The notes beneath the pieces were generated by a model. That model saw only the letters and a list, made by a program, of their open reading frames with translations, was not told the DNA's origin and did no database searches. Both the position numbers and the translations under genes were made by a program. From Pictodentalium vernedei (lineage: Eukaryota; Mollusca; Scaphopoda; Dentaliida; Dentaliidae), in assembly GCA_031216915.1 (NCBI GenBank), contig CM062297.1, positions 530,556,971-530,620,970 on the forward strand: a DNA stretch of 64,000 bases, written 5' to 3'. Position 1 is the first letter of the stretch; each line of letters opens with the position of its first letter. Shown here piece after piece: positions 21,919-33,390 of this stretch.

Positions 21919-22072
21919 AAACAACAGAATGACAAGATGGCGGTAGCCTATTGTTGTCCTTGAGCATTGCGCAAAAGTATGGAAGACCATACTGGTCTTC
22001 TCGTTTTTAAGTTTTTTGGCAAAGTTTGGGGGGTTTGGGGGATTGCACCAGCTAGTCTAGGCCATTGGTATA
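21919..22072. repeat. DIRS-1 right inverted terminal repeat
   Basis: The complement of 15453-15652, lacking about 36 bases of it. The inner boundary is at the GACAAGATGGCGGTAGCC block. Confidence 0.83.
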
Positions 22073-22083
22073 GTGGAAAAATA

Positions 22084-22555
22084 TCTATTTACAGTAACAG
22101 TGACCTTGACCTCTAACCTACTGACCCCAAATGCAATCCCAATGATCGACATCTCAAATGCAATCACAATGTGAAGTTATAGCTTCGTACACACAAGAAA
22201 ACTAGTTATTGCACGGAAATCAAAAATCTCTTTATAGTAACAGTGACTGTGACCTTTTTTGACCTATTGACCCCAAATGCAATCCCAACCCCCAAATCTA
22301 TTTATAGTAACAGTGACTTTCACCTTTCACCTACAGATCCCAAAAGCAATCCCAATCATCGTCCGTCCCATTACAAGCAGCATACCTGTGAAGTATGGGT
22401 ATTGTGCGACAAACAGAACAGAAGTTATTGCCCGGAAAAGAGTGTGACAGACAGACAGATGGATGGACAGACATATGGATGGGCAGACGAATGGACAAAG
22501 TGATTACTATATACCCCCCCCCCTTTCATAAAAGGGGGGGGGGGGTATAAAAATG
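22084..22555 (+). mobile_element. Right part of the repeat element interrupted by DIRS-1
   Basis: Tandem units contain TTTATAGTAACAGTGACC, ACCCCAAATGCAATCCCAA and AGTTATTGC(A/C)CGGAAA. A GACAGACAGATGG-type run at about 22447-22500 leads to a terminal hairpin (TATACCCCCCC, loop, GGGGGGTATA) followed by AAAAATG. This is a family C-like 3' end, compare 38301-38345. The left part lies before 15413. Confidence 0.72.
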
Positions 22556-22706
22556 ATAAAATCTGAAGAATGAGTTTAATGTATTGTGGAACCTCTAGCA
22601 TATTAGAAGAACTATTTTTATTAATTGTCAGAAATACAAAATGTTTGGGTTTGTTGAAATAACAGCGAGTGCCAACTGAGTTTTGTTACTCCACATATTC
22701 AATAAA

Positions 22707-25223
22707 ACAAGAGGCCCCACGGGGCCTGAGGGCACTCACCTGATACTGGCCGAGTCATATCACCAAAATAGCAAGGGATTCTGCCTTGTGGTTATTATCA
22801 GTTTTTCAACATAAAAGTGTTTTCTCTACTTAGTAACCCAGAGTGTTCATATGTTAGATCCCCATATTGGGTACTCAATAATTTATCTATTTATTTATTG
22901 GAATTTAAGGTCACTTTCTAAGGCTACATCATTACAGAGGCATAATTATAATATCAGGTTTGGTCAATCGTTTATGCCTATTACTGCCCACTTTACAGGG
23001 CTTTCAACGCAGGAATTGGTTACTGGGCCCAATTTTATCAATAAACCAGAACTTGAACAAATTTCAATTTGCCGCTTCTAAGAAAACTAAAAATCAAATA
23101 TCAAAAGATTCTGAGAGGAGTATCAGAAAAAAAAGATTTTTTAAGAATATTTCTCATACTGAATTAAGTTATACATTGGGCTCCCATAGGGAACCCAAAA
23201 ACAAAAGCTTCTGAAGCAGTGGTTTGGGAGAAGAAGATTATTCAACGTTATTCCCATTACCTACAGTGTTAAAAAATGATGACTCGGCACTTTTAGTCCT
23301 GGAAAAGTACTTATGATAAAACCAATGGCATTTTTTTCACCATTCCTTTCTCCCGGCCCTAAGGAAGCTTCACATTGTATAAAAATTCTCAGTGCCATGT
23401 AGTTCTGGAAATATGGGCATTCAAAAAAAAAAAATTTTTTCAGCTCCTGTAGTTGCCGTGGGGGACAGGAAAACAATTTATGGCATAAATTAGGTATTTG
23501 TGACCCAATAAGCCCTCATATCAAATTTGGTTCAAATCGACCTCTTGGTTTGGAAAATAAAAATTTTGGTATAATTTGGGCTTCTACAGTGAGCCCAAAT
23601 ATGAACCAAGGGACTTGGCTTTAACAAACTTCACTCCCCCCCCCCCCCCCCCCCCCCCCCCCCTACGAATGCTGTACATCAAATATCAAAAGATTTTGAC
23701 TGGTGGATCTGAAAAAAAAATTTTTTTTAAAGAATATTGCTCAGGGTAAACAATTTTCGGCATAAATTAGGTACTTATGACCCAATAAGCCCTCATATCA
23801 AATTTGGTTCAAATCGACTTTTTGGTTTGGAAAATAAAAATTTTGGTATAATTTGGGCTCCCACAGTGAGCCCAAATATGAACCCAGGTACTTGGCTTTA
23901 CCAAACTTCACTCTCAGCCCCTAAGAATGCTGTACATCAAATATCAAAACATTTTGACTGGTGGATCTGAAAAAAAATTTTTTTTTAAAGAATATTCCTC
24001 ATATTGAACTAAGTTATAATTTGGGCTCCCACAGGGAGACCAAATATGAGCCGAAGGACTTGACTTGAACAAACTTGAATCTCACCTCCCTAAGCATACT
24101 GTATACCAAATATCAAAAGATTCTGACCGGTGGATGCGAAGAAGAAGATTTTAAAAGAATATACCTCGTATTGCACTAAGTTACAATTTGGGTTCCCAAA
24201 GGGAGTCCAAATATGAACTCAGGGACTTGGCTTGAACAAACATCAATCTCACCCCCCTAAGGATGATGCATAGCAAATATCAAAAGATTCTGATTTGTGG
24301 ATCCGAAGAAGAAGATTTTTAAAATATATCCCTCATATTGCACTAATTTGAACATTTGGGTTCCCATAGGGAACCCAAATATGGACCGAGGAATTTGATT
24401 TCTACAAATATGTGAATCAATGTTCCAAAGATGTTATATGTAAAATATGAAAGCTTTTAGAGCAGTGGTTTGGAAGAAAACAATTCTTTATTTTTTTCCC
24501 ATTGCCTACTGTGTTAAAAAATACTGACTCAGCACTTTTTCAGAGTCCCGAAAAAGTACCCTATGATAAAACCGATAGCAATTTTTTTTTTACCAATCCT
24601 TTCTGTTGGTCCCAAGAAAGCTTCACACCAAATAAAAATTCTCACTGCCGTGCAGTTTTTGAGATATAGGCGTTTTAATTTTTTTCTATTTTTAGCTCCT
24701 GTGGTTCCCACGGGGCTACAGGAAAAAAAATTTCTGCATAAATTAGGTACTTATGACCCAATAAGCCCTCACATAAAATTTGGTTCAAATTGGCCTCTCG
24801 GTTTAAAAAATAGAAATTTGGGGTGGGGCCAAAATTTTTGCTCCTCCCATAACATCGCCAAGTATAGACCTACAAACTTCTCTTGAACAAACTTGAGTCT
24901 ACACCTCAAAAGGAAGCTGCATACCAAATATCAAGTCTCTGCTATTGCTGGTTCTTGAGAAGAAGATTTTTTAAGAATTGGAGCATTTTTGCCCCACCCC
25001 TCTGCTCAATATGAGCCGAAACCTAATTTGCCCAAAAATCAAAATGCCGCTATATAACCCCTACTCACATGAAATTTCATTAACATGCGGCCAGTGGTTT
25101 GGAAGAAAAAGACCCAAACACCACCTTCACGCCGGACGACGGACGCCGGACGACGGACGACGGACGACGGACGAAAAGTGATCAGAAAAGCTCACCCTGA
25201 CTTTCAGTCAGGTGAGCTAAAAA
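22707..25223 (+). mobile_element. Family A pearl-like element, complete, first of a tandem trio
   Basis: The 5' end ACAAGAGGCCCCACGGGGCC is a hairpin, followed by CTGAGGGCACTCACCTGA. The core consists of tandem units with GGGCTCCCA(C/T)AGGGAGCCCAAATATGA and AAAAGATTCTGACTGGTGGA, including a run of about 28 C at 23636-23663. The conserved 3' module (24480-24970) leads to a GACGGACGACGGACGACGG run (25130-25170) and the 3' hairpin AGCTCACCCTGAC/TTTC/AGTCAGGTGAGCT, then AAAAA. The terminal CTCACCTGA and TCAGGTGAG are inverted copies. No protein is encoded. Confidence 0.82.
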
Positions 25224-25224
25224 G

Positions 25225-26132
25225 ACAAGAGGCCCCAAGGGGTATTAATCACTCACCTGACAAAGTGGTTCAAAGAACTATTTTGGATCACATTCAGTTA
25301 GTCATGGTTCATCAACACTACAGAGGAATGAAGTCGTGAAATTATTCATAACTCTAGTGTCCATGTCAGAGGATTATTATCCTGGGGCTTCCTGATGGCT
25401 TCCAATTCTCTCAGCTGCAGACAAGCAATGCCAAACTTCCAAGGGTTGTTATGTCACTGCCCCCCTCCCCCCCCCAATCCATCAAATAGAGAGCCCAAAT
25501 AGTAACACAGGGATGCAATTCAAACAAAACTGAATCTGACCCCACTGGAGATATTGTGTACCAAATATCAAAAGATACTGCACAAAGTTAAAACTCAGGG
25601 TCCCATAGGGAGCCAATAACCCCGTGACTCGATTTGGACAAACGTGAATCTGACCCTAGAGATGTTTATACCAAATATGAAAGCATTCTCACTGGTGGAT
25701 CTGAAGAAGATTTTTAAAGAAATTTCCTCATATTGCACTAAGTTAAACTTTGGGCTCCACTAGAGAGCCCAAATATTAATCCAGGGACTCAATTTGAACA
25801 AACTTGAATCCAACCCCCCTAGAGATATCAAATATCAAGAGATTCCAAATGATGGCTCGGGAGAAGAAGATTTCTATTAATTTTGTTAAACAATTTATGG
25901 GTTCTACCAGAGTAATGCCCCTTGTTGTACCCCCCTGTGGGCATGGCAACTTTATTTGAACAAACTTGAATTGACATATGATAAGGAACATGAACATCAA
26001 ATTTGGTTCGATTCAGCCCAGTGGTTTATGAGAAATTGATAATGTAAAGTTCAAGCTGGATGGATGACAGACGGACGACGGACAGAAAGTGATCACTTAA
26101 GCTCCTCCTGACTTTCAGTCAGGTGAGCTAAA
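25225..26132 (+). mobile_element. Family A element, second of the trio, short
   Basis: Starts ACAAGAGGCCCCAAGGGG one base after the previous element's terminal A run. It has about three core units, a GACGGACGACGGACAG run (about 26068-26086) and the 3' hairpin GCTCCTCCTGACTTTCAGTC/AGGTGAGCTAA. It is about 0.9 kb against 2.5 kb for its neighbour, mostly through having fewer core units and no 3' module. Confidence 0.82.
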
Positions 26133-26204
26133 CAAGATGCTGCATGGAACCTGAGGCACTCCCCTGACAATAGTCGTTTAAAGAAGGATTTAATTAGCAT
26201 CTAT

Positions 26205-26569
26205 TTATTTTTTTTTTTATTGATTTTTAAGGTCACATACTTATGCACAATGGCTAATCATGACCGTGACAGTTTTACGGGTGGAGGAAGCCAGAGTACC
26301 TGGCGAGAACCACCGAGCATCGACGAGCAACTGTCAGCTCCTCAACATTCTAACTCTGTTCAAGCTCCTCTCAAGCAGGGTTACAGCAATTGAAGACATG
26401 TGCACCATTGACGTGTAGTACGCCTTAGTACATGGCATCATCGTGCTCCCATGTAGGCAACCGGGATAAAGTGCCTTGCCCAAGGACACAACGCGGGTCG
26501 TTCCGGACAGGGATCAAACTCGGGACCTCTAGCATAGAAGTCCAACAGTCTACCACTGAGCCCCCGCGT
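26205..26569 (-). mobile_element. tRNA-headed SINE with 14-base target duplication
   Basis: Minus-strand head GGGGGCTCAGTGGTAGA (A box) and GAGTTTGATCCCTG (B box). The body core is the complement of GGGTGGAGGAAGCCAGAG. A T/A-rich tail is at the left. The flanks TAATTAGCATCTAT at 26191-26204 and 26570-26583 are an exact target duplication, which fixes both ends. Confidence 0.88.
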
Positions 26570-27146
26570 AATTAGCATCTATAGCTAGTTAACACTACAG
26601 AGGAATGAAGTTATTTAATTATTTATAACTCTGTTGTCCATGCCATTAAAAAGTACTGGGATGCTACCACAGAAATAATGCCCCGATTTCCAGTAATGCA
26701 AAATTTGGAAGTCCAAATATCAACCCAGGAACATAACTTGAACAAACTTGAGTCTGAGCCCTTCCCTTCCATCACCAGGTTGATGTATACCAAATGTGAA
26801 AGCAGTCGGACTGGGGGATCTGAAAAAGATTTTTAAAGAAATTTCCTCATATTTCACAACCATAGGGGGCCCAAATATTAACCCAGGGACCCAATTTGAA
26901 CAAACTTGAAACTCACCCCCTTACAGATGTTGTGTACCAATTACAAATGCATTCTGACTGGTGGATTTGGAGAAAATGATTTTTAAAGAAATTCTCGCAT
27001 ACTGCACTAAGTAAAAATTCAGCCGCCCATAAAAAGCCCAAATATTAACCCAGGGACTAGATTTGAACAAACTTGAATCCGATACCCCTAAAGATGTTGC
27101 ATACCAAATACCAAAGCATTTTGACTGGTGGATCTGAAGAAGAATT

Positions 27147-27359
27147 TTAACTTTCAGCACTCTGGTTGAATAACAGAATTTTCTCCAATCACTCCATTTG
27201 TCTCTTGTTTTACTATGAATTTAACCAATTATATCTTGTTTGACAGAGCTCATCGAGCTCTGTCAAACAAGGTATATTTGGTTAAATATCAAACTGCATT
27301 ATGGGAAATATTTACTGCTGAAAACTTTGCCATTTTGACATCAGAGTGCAGAGGGTTAA
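27147..27359. mobile_element. Snapback piggyBac-like MITE
   Basis: Bounded by TTAA on both sides inside a TTTAAAG site of the host element. The right terminus read inverted is TTAACCCTCTGCACTCTGAT; the left, TTAACTTTCAGCACTCTGG, is degenerate. The centre (about 27219-27287) is a near-perfect palindrome: TTAACCAATTATATCTTGTT... paired around GAGCTCATCGAGCTC. The outer end resembles that of 13733-14427. Confidence 0.78.
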
Positions 27360-28404
27360 AGAAATTCACTCATATTGCACCAAGTTAAAATTTGGGCTAC
27401 CACAGGGAGCCGAAATATTAAACAAGGAACTCGATTTGAACAAATTTGAATTGCACCCCTGGAGATGTTGTATACCAAAGCATTCTGACTGGTGGATCTG
27501 AAAAAGATTTTTAAAGATCATTCCCTATATTGCCCTAAGTTAAAAATTCAAGCTCCTGTATTGAATGCAAATATGAACCAAGGGGCTTCATTTTATCACA
27601 CTTGTATCTGACCCCCCATGGATGCCATATACCAAATATCAAAAGATTCTGACTATTGGTTGTGGAGAAACCTGTTTTTTGTTTTTTTAAATTTTTGCAA
27701 ACATGCTGAGTCAGCATTTTTTCGTTGCCACCTCCCCAACCCCCCATAGAACACCCTGACACAACCGATGGCATATCTTTTTTACCATTCAATTCTACTT
27801 GTCCTAAGGATGCTTCATACCAAATAAGTTCTCTGTTCCGTGTTGTTTGGGAAATATGGGCATTTGAAAATATTTCTATTTTTAGCTCCTGGGGTTCCCA
27901 CGGGGACACAGGAAAATTTATTTTTGCATGAATCTCAAGTACTTATGATCAATAATACCGCATATCAAATATGGTTCAAATGGGACCTTCGGTTCAGAAA
28001 ATAGAAATTTCGGGTGGGGCCAAAAATCTTACCCCTCCCATTACAAAGGCAAATATTGATCCACAATCTTCATTTGAACAAATTTGATTCTACACCTCAA
28101 AAGGAAGCTCTATACCAAATATCAAGTCATTATACCCACTGGTTCATGAGAAGATTTTTTAAGGATTTTCCCCACCCCCCTCTCTATAAGGCTGGGCAAG
28201 GTGATTTGAGAAAAAAACAAAATGCGATGTCAGAACAAGCTATCACTTCAAATACAACTAAAATTGGTTCAGCGGTTTAATAGGGGCAGGTGCAAACACC
28301 ATGTTCACGGACGACAGATGACAGATGGACAACAGACGGTGAGTGATCACTCTAGCTCATCCTGACTAAAAATTGAAATAATTCACTTTAATGAAAGTGT
28401 CAAT

Positions 28405-31167
28405 GACACTGTAGCTCAACTGGACAAACTTGAACTTGGTAAGTTATAAATGAAATGGCAAAATTGAAGATCATTGGTACCAATGTCATTTGATGAAATT
28501 TCAACATAACAGCATTGTGTGTGCACAACGTCAGAGTAATCCATGCATTTTTAAATGTAAACTGTAAGACTGGCTAAAGGAAGAATGTTGATACACAAAT
28601 ACAGTATGTTCAGAGGTTATTGTAAATGGCAACTTTTTTCACAGAAATGAATGCTAATCAACAGCTTTTATCTAGAGTTCTTGACTAATGAGCACACCAA
28701 GTTCAAAAACAATCCTATGATAACTGTGGCCTGTTGGCCATGTCAAAGAATGTTGATGCACAGATGCAATAAATTCAAAGATTGTTGCTAACAGCAAGAG
28801 TTTTTGATGGAAATGAAAAGAAAATCAATAGCTCCTATCTTTGTCACCCTGCATAAGCATACAAAGTTTCAAAACAACCTGATAATGAATGTATCCTCTG
28901 GGGCATGCCAGAGGAAGACGTTAATGCACAAATGCACAAAGTAGAAGGTCATTGCTTTGTGGCAATGTTTTTTGTTTTTTTGTTTTTTTTTTGGGGGGGG
29001 GGGGGGGGTATGGAAATTCATAAATGTACCCTACAGAGAGTGCAAAGGGGATAAGTTGATGCACAAATGCAGTAAGTTCAAAGGCTGGTGATAACGACAA
29101 TAAGTTTTTATGGAAATTAAAAAATAGCTCACATCTAGACGTCACCCGAAACACACATACCAAGTTTCAAAGTGATCCAATCATAAATGTGCCCTGAAGG
29201 GTGTGTTAAAGGGAAATATTGAGGCCTGACTAAACTAAGTTCAAAGGTCAGCTGCAACATTTTTTGACAGAAATGGAAGAAAATCGACAGCTCCCATATA
29301 GATGTTACCCCACACAAGCACACCAAGTTTGCAAGCGATCCAATCTCAAATGTGCCCTGCAGGGTGTGTCAAATGGAAATATTGATGCTTAACTGCACTA
29401 AGTTTTTACTAAGTTCATCGAAGGTCATTGCCAGTGGCAACATTTTTTGACGGAAATTGAATAGCTCCCATCTAGAGGTAACCCCAAACAAGCATACAAA
29501 GTTTCAAACCGATCTGATCATAAATGTGCCCTGTAGGGCATGCCAAAGGAATATATTGATGCCTGACTAAACTTAGTTCAAAGATCGTTGCCAGTGGCAA
29601 CATTTTTTGATGGACAGAATTAGAAGAAAATCGATAGCTCCAATCTAGTGGTCATCCCAAACAAGCATGCCAGGTTTCAAAGCAAATCCAAACATAAATG
29701 TGCCCTGTAGGGTGTGCCAAAGGGAAGTATTGAGGTCTGACTAAACTAAGTTCTAAGAATGTTGGCCGCGGCAACATTTTTTGATGGAAATGGAAGAAAA
29801 TCAACAGCTCCCATCTAAAGGTCTCCCCAAACAAGCATGCCAGGTTTCAAAGCAATCCGAGCATAAATGTGCCCTGTAGGGTGTGCCAAAGCAAAATATT
29901 GAGGTCTGACTAAACTAAGTTCTAAGAACGTTGGCCACGGCTACATTTTTTAACGGAAATGGAAAAAAATTGATAGCTCCCATCTAGAGGTTGCCCCAAA
30001 CAAGCATGCCAGGTTTCAAAGCAATCCGATTATAAATGTGCCCTGTAAGGTGTGCCAAAGGGAAATATTGAGGTCTTCTGACTACACTAAATTCTAAGAA
30101 CGTTGGCCGCGGCAACATTTTTTGATGGAAATGGAAAAAAATCGATAGCTCCCATCTAGAGGTCACCCCAAACAAGCATACCAGGTATCAAAGCAATCCA
30201 ATCATAAATGTGCCCTGTAAGGTGTGCCAAAGGGAAATATTGTGGTCTGACTAAACTAAGTTCTAAGAAAGTTGGCCATGGCAACATTTTTTGACGGAAA
30301 TTGAAGAAAATCGATTGCTTCCATCTAGAGGTCACCCTAAACAAGCATGCCAGGTTTCAAAGCAATCACTTCATAAATGTGCCCTGTAGGGTGTGCCAAA
30401 GGGAAATATTGAGGTCTGACTAAACTAAGTTCTAAGAACGTTGGCTGTGGCAACATTTTTTGACGGAAATGGAAGAAAATCGATAGCTCCCATCTAGAGG
30501 TTGCCCCAAACAAGCATGCCAGGTTTCAAAGCAATCCGATTATAAATGTGCCCTGTAAGGTGTGCCAAAGGGAAATATTGAGGTCTTCTGACTAAACTAA
30601 ATTCTAAGAACGTTGGCCGCAGCAACATTTTTGGATGGAAATGGAAAAAAATCGATAGCTCCCATCTAGAGGTCACCCCAAACAAGCATACCAGGTTTCA
30701 AAGCAATCCAATCATAAATGTGCCCTGTAGGGTGTGCCAAAGGGAAATATTGTGGTCTGACTAAACAAAGTTCTAAGAACGTTGGTCGCGGCAACATTTT
30801 TGACGGAAATTGAAGAAAATCGAAAGCTCCCATCTAGAGGTCACCCTAAACAAGCATGCCAGGTTTTAAAGCAATCCAGTCATAAATGTACCCTGTAGGG
30901 TGTGCCAAAGGAAAATAATGAGGTCTGACTAAACTAAGTTCTTAGAACACTGGCCTCGGCAACACTTTTTGACAGAAATTGAAGAAAATCGATAGCTCCC
31001 ATCTAGAGGTCACCCCAAACAAGCATACCAAGTTTCAAAGTGATCTGATCATAAATGCGACCTGTGAGGTGTGCCAAAGGAAATTGTGGATGTATGTACA
31101 TACGTACGCCGATGGACGAGAAGTGATGGCAATAGCTCAGCTTGACTTTGTCAAGTTGAGCTAAAAA
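28405..31167 (+). mobile_element. Family B hairpin-ended element with 170-bp tandem core
   Basis: The 5' end is GACACTGTAGCTCAACTGGA. The core is a long array of units of about 168-172 bp containing GATAGCTCCCATCTAGAGG, CAAGCATGCCAGGTTTCAAA and AAATGTGCCCTGTAGGGTG. The 3' end reads ATAGCTCAGCTTGAC/TTT/GTCAAGTTGAGCTA then AAAAT, a hairpin whose right arm is the inverse of the 5' end. A run of about 17 G (28992-29008) sits in an early unit. The many 60-residue frames on the minus strand here are repeated shadows of one unit. Confidence 0.8.
29980..31000 (+). repeat. Higher-order repeat: two copies of a 510-bp trimer
   Basis: Within the family B core, the marker CAGGT(T/A)TCAAA occurs at 30010, 30182, 30351 and again at 30520, 30692, 30860. 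Equivalent units are thus 509-510 bp apart. Units three apart share private variants (TTGCCCC, GGTCTTCTGACT) that neighbouring units lack. Confidence 0.75.
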
Positions 31168-32374
31168 TGGAAGAAAGATTGTATGATTTGAGGATGCAAG
31201 CAATGACTTCACAACCATTTTTAAAACCAATAGTCAAAACAGAAAGAAAAGGGGGAAAATATAGCCAACATTAATACATATGTGAGTAATAGTTGACCTA
31301 AAACATAACATATGAACACACTCTCAAAACCCAACTGTTTATCTAAAAGTTGATATGTCATATACAGTTTGTTCAGCATTTTAAAAATCAATAAGTATGA
31401 GTTGTTTTACCACATATAAAAAGCATTCACAGCAGGAAGAATTCCGAGCACTTTATGTTATGAATGGGAATAATACTATGCATCTCCATGAAGGAGAGAG
31501 ATACAACATGGGGAAATTGACACACTGTTCAGAAATGAAGAATAGTCATCCCGATTTCAGTTTCACTGCAACTAATAAATGCCATTGACTTAATTATAAT
31601 TATCCCTTCCTCATGCAAGCACAAACAGCCCCTTTTATGTTGCTCAGAAAAAGTTGTCCCAAAGTGTATTCTTTCTCAAGAACTCCACTGACAGGATGCA
31701 TTTATCTTGAGCGTTTCTACATCATTGTTGGCTGCCTGTGCAAGCAGCCAGCAATAATGTTGAAACACTGTTAAGTCATCTGCAGCTGTGTACATACATA
31801 AATGGAAGTAAGTAACATAAAATTAATCTGAGGACTTGAGGGTTAAAGGCATGGACAACTTTTTAGAAATTCACCATATTACAACCTGTAAGACCAGTGG
31901 CTTGGCAATTGATTCTGGCTAAGTGCAAGTAAATGCAGCAAAGACCTGACCAGAAACCACTGCCCGGTTGCTTCAATTTCTGCTAAAAGACTAAGTAAAT
32001 TCCTGGCTTGGGCACATGTTCCAAGGCAAGAAAAGTTGTCAAAAACTGTGCTTTTATGGGGTATAACAGTTTTTTTAAAAGTTTTTCAGATTTAAATTAT
32101 GGAATGGGGTTAATTGTCGTTGAAAACTCCATCTGCAACATTGTGAAATTTAGTATCCAAATAGATGACAAAGTCCCAGAGTGTAATAGCTCCAGTCAAA
32201 TTTTGTCCATAACCATGAGAAATGAAGAAATTCCACCATGTTTTGATTGTACCTCAGGCTCTGGAATTATGAAAAATTTGTGCCAGAGCAAAATTGACAT
32301 TGCCAGTTCATTGCATGATGGCAAAATTTGTACCTGACATTGCATTTTACATTCAATGGTTTGTCTGTCTGTTT
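31168..32374. other. No recognisable gene; contains a hairpin
   Basis: Contains short frames without motifs and the 57-base hairpin at 31712-31768. Nothing else is supported. Confidence 0.5.
31712..31768. repeat. Short hairpin with about 23-base arms
   Basis: GTTTCTACATCATTGTTGGC and its continuation pair with GCAGCCAGCAATAATGTTG and its continuation, with about three mismatches and a loop of about 8-9 bases. It could be a microRNA-like precursor or the centre of a small MITE. Pairing outside these arms is weak. Confidence 0.4.
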
Positions 32375-32665
32375 TGGGGGGATTAATGACACTTTCAACA
32401 GCTAGCATTACAACATGTCGACCGGTTTTACAGGTAGAGGAAGCTGGAGTACCTGGTATGAACCAAGCAGTGTTAGCAAGCAACTGTTAGACTCTCCAAC
32501 TTACTAACTCCACACAAGCAAAGTTAGCAGCAGTTGAAGGCAAGTGCACAATCAATCTGTAGAATGCCTTAGTACACAGTGCCACCATGCTTCCACATGG
32601 GCAAATGAGATAAGTGTCTTGCCCAAGTATATAATGCAGTTACCGTTGGTAAGGATCATCAATAA
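32375..32665 (-). mobile_element. SINE fragment, head lost
   Basis: The body matches the other SINE copies (complement of CAGGTAGAGGAAGCTGGAGT; also AATGCCTTAGTACACAGTG and GTGTCTTGCCCAAG). The tRNA-like head is cut near 32660, and no AAAT tail or target duplication is evident. It is an older, truncated copy. Confidence 0.65.
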
Positions 32666-33141
32666 GTTTTCAAATGAACGCACTAATGTTGGGACTTGGT
32701 CAATAAAACAAGCAGTAGACTGACAGAATGATTGATTTGACTGATCAGTTGTTCAATTAAATCAAAAATGGGTGTTTAATATTTACACACAGGGAGCGAC
32801 CTAGTAAGAAGCCAGTGTGAATTTGACTCCTAAAATTCTGATTTCACACCTGAATCTTAAATACAGACTTCTAAGTTTGCTTGTAACTGTAAGACACCAT
32901 TTCCTCCCTGAGTTGGCTTGCAACCGTAAGACACAATTTCCTCCATTGGTCACTTGATTAGGAACTATTATGAATTTCAAAATGAATAGTTTTTGTGGTG
33001 AAATGAAATTATTTTTCAATCATTTGAGAAACAACTTTAATTATGCCAAAAAAATAATGTAATTAAACGCACAAATGTATGTCCTACACAGCTGAAAGCT
33101 TCAAACAAGAAGATTGTTATCAAAAAGTAATATAACTACAG
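32666..33141. other. No recognisable feature
   Basis: A local near-repeat of GTAAGACA(C/-)CA(A/T)TTTCCTCC occurs at about 32889 and 32928. Otherwise unassigned. Confidence 0.45.
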
Positions 33142-33390
33142 TTAACCTGTAGAGTGTTTGAAGCCCATATTTTGGCCTTACACTGGTGTGAATGTGCTGT
33201 AACTAGAGGCTTCGTGTTCTGTAAATGTACTTTGTATGATTTTTTTAAGTGAAATTACATAATTTGTGTGAATTTGCCTTGTTACAATTTATGGGAGAGT
33301 GCCTATAGGCACTCTCCCATAAATTATAACAAGGCAAAACACATAAAGAAATTTTGACAATCAACAATAATTTAGCACTCTACTGGATAT
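33142..33390 (-). mobile_element. Snapback MITE, full-length, reverse of the copy at 58908
   Basis: The left end TTAACCTGTAGAGTG and right end TAGCACTCTACTGG are degenerate inverted repeats. The central palindrome at about 33270-33338 has GCCTTGTTACAATTTATGGG and an almost exact inverted copy. The interior left part matches the reverse complement of 59020-59150. Confidence 0.8.

Larger units (their letters stand above)
15413..22083 (-). mobile_element. DIRS-1: DIRS-type tyrosine-recombinase retrotransposon, decayed
   Basis: Order on the minus strand: right terminal repeat, gag-like region, reverse transcriptase, RNase H, tyrosine recombinase, internal complementary region, left terminal repeat. 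This is the diagnostic DIRS layout: inverted rather than direct terminal repeats and a recombinase instead of a DDE integrase. Termini were set from the internal complementary region, which joins copies of both ends. All three coding regions carry frame breaks, so the copy is inactive. No target duplication is expected for this class. It inserted into a GTGACCTTGACC-type repeat. Confidence 0.88.
26132..28374 (+). mobile_element. Family A element, third of the trio, carrying a SINE and a MITE
   Basis: Starts AACAAGATGCTGCATGGAAC directly on the preceding 3' end, and shares its early sequence (TTTAAAGAAGGATTTAAT, GAATGAAGTTATTTAATTAT) with the element at 7879. Core units are split by a SINE (26205-26569) and a MITE (27147-27359). 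The 3' module at 27650-28160 is followed by a short GACAGATGG run and a degenerate end, CTAGCTCATCCTGACTAAAAA. Confidence 0.78.

Noticed and set aside
22707..28374. Satellite DNA proper rather than mobile elements
   Set aside because: Each array is bounded by a conserved 5' hairpin and 3' hairpin, the boundaries recur at other loci in the window, and arrays are short and dispersed.
28921..31230. A series of similar frames of about 60-75 residues (WELSIFFHFHQKML)
   Set aside because: They repeat once per 170-bp unit of a non-coding tandem core and are open by chance of the unit sequence.
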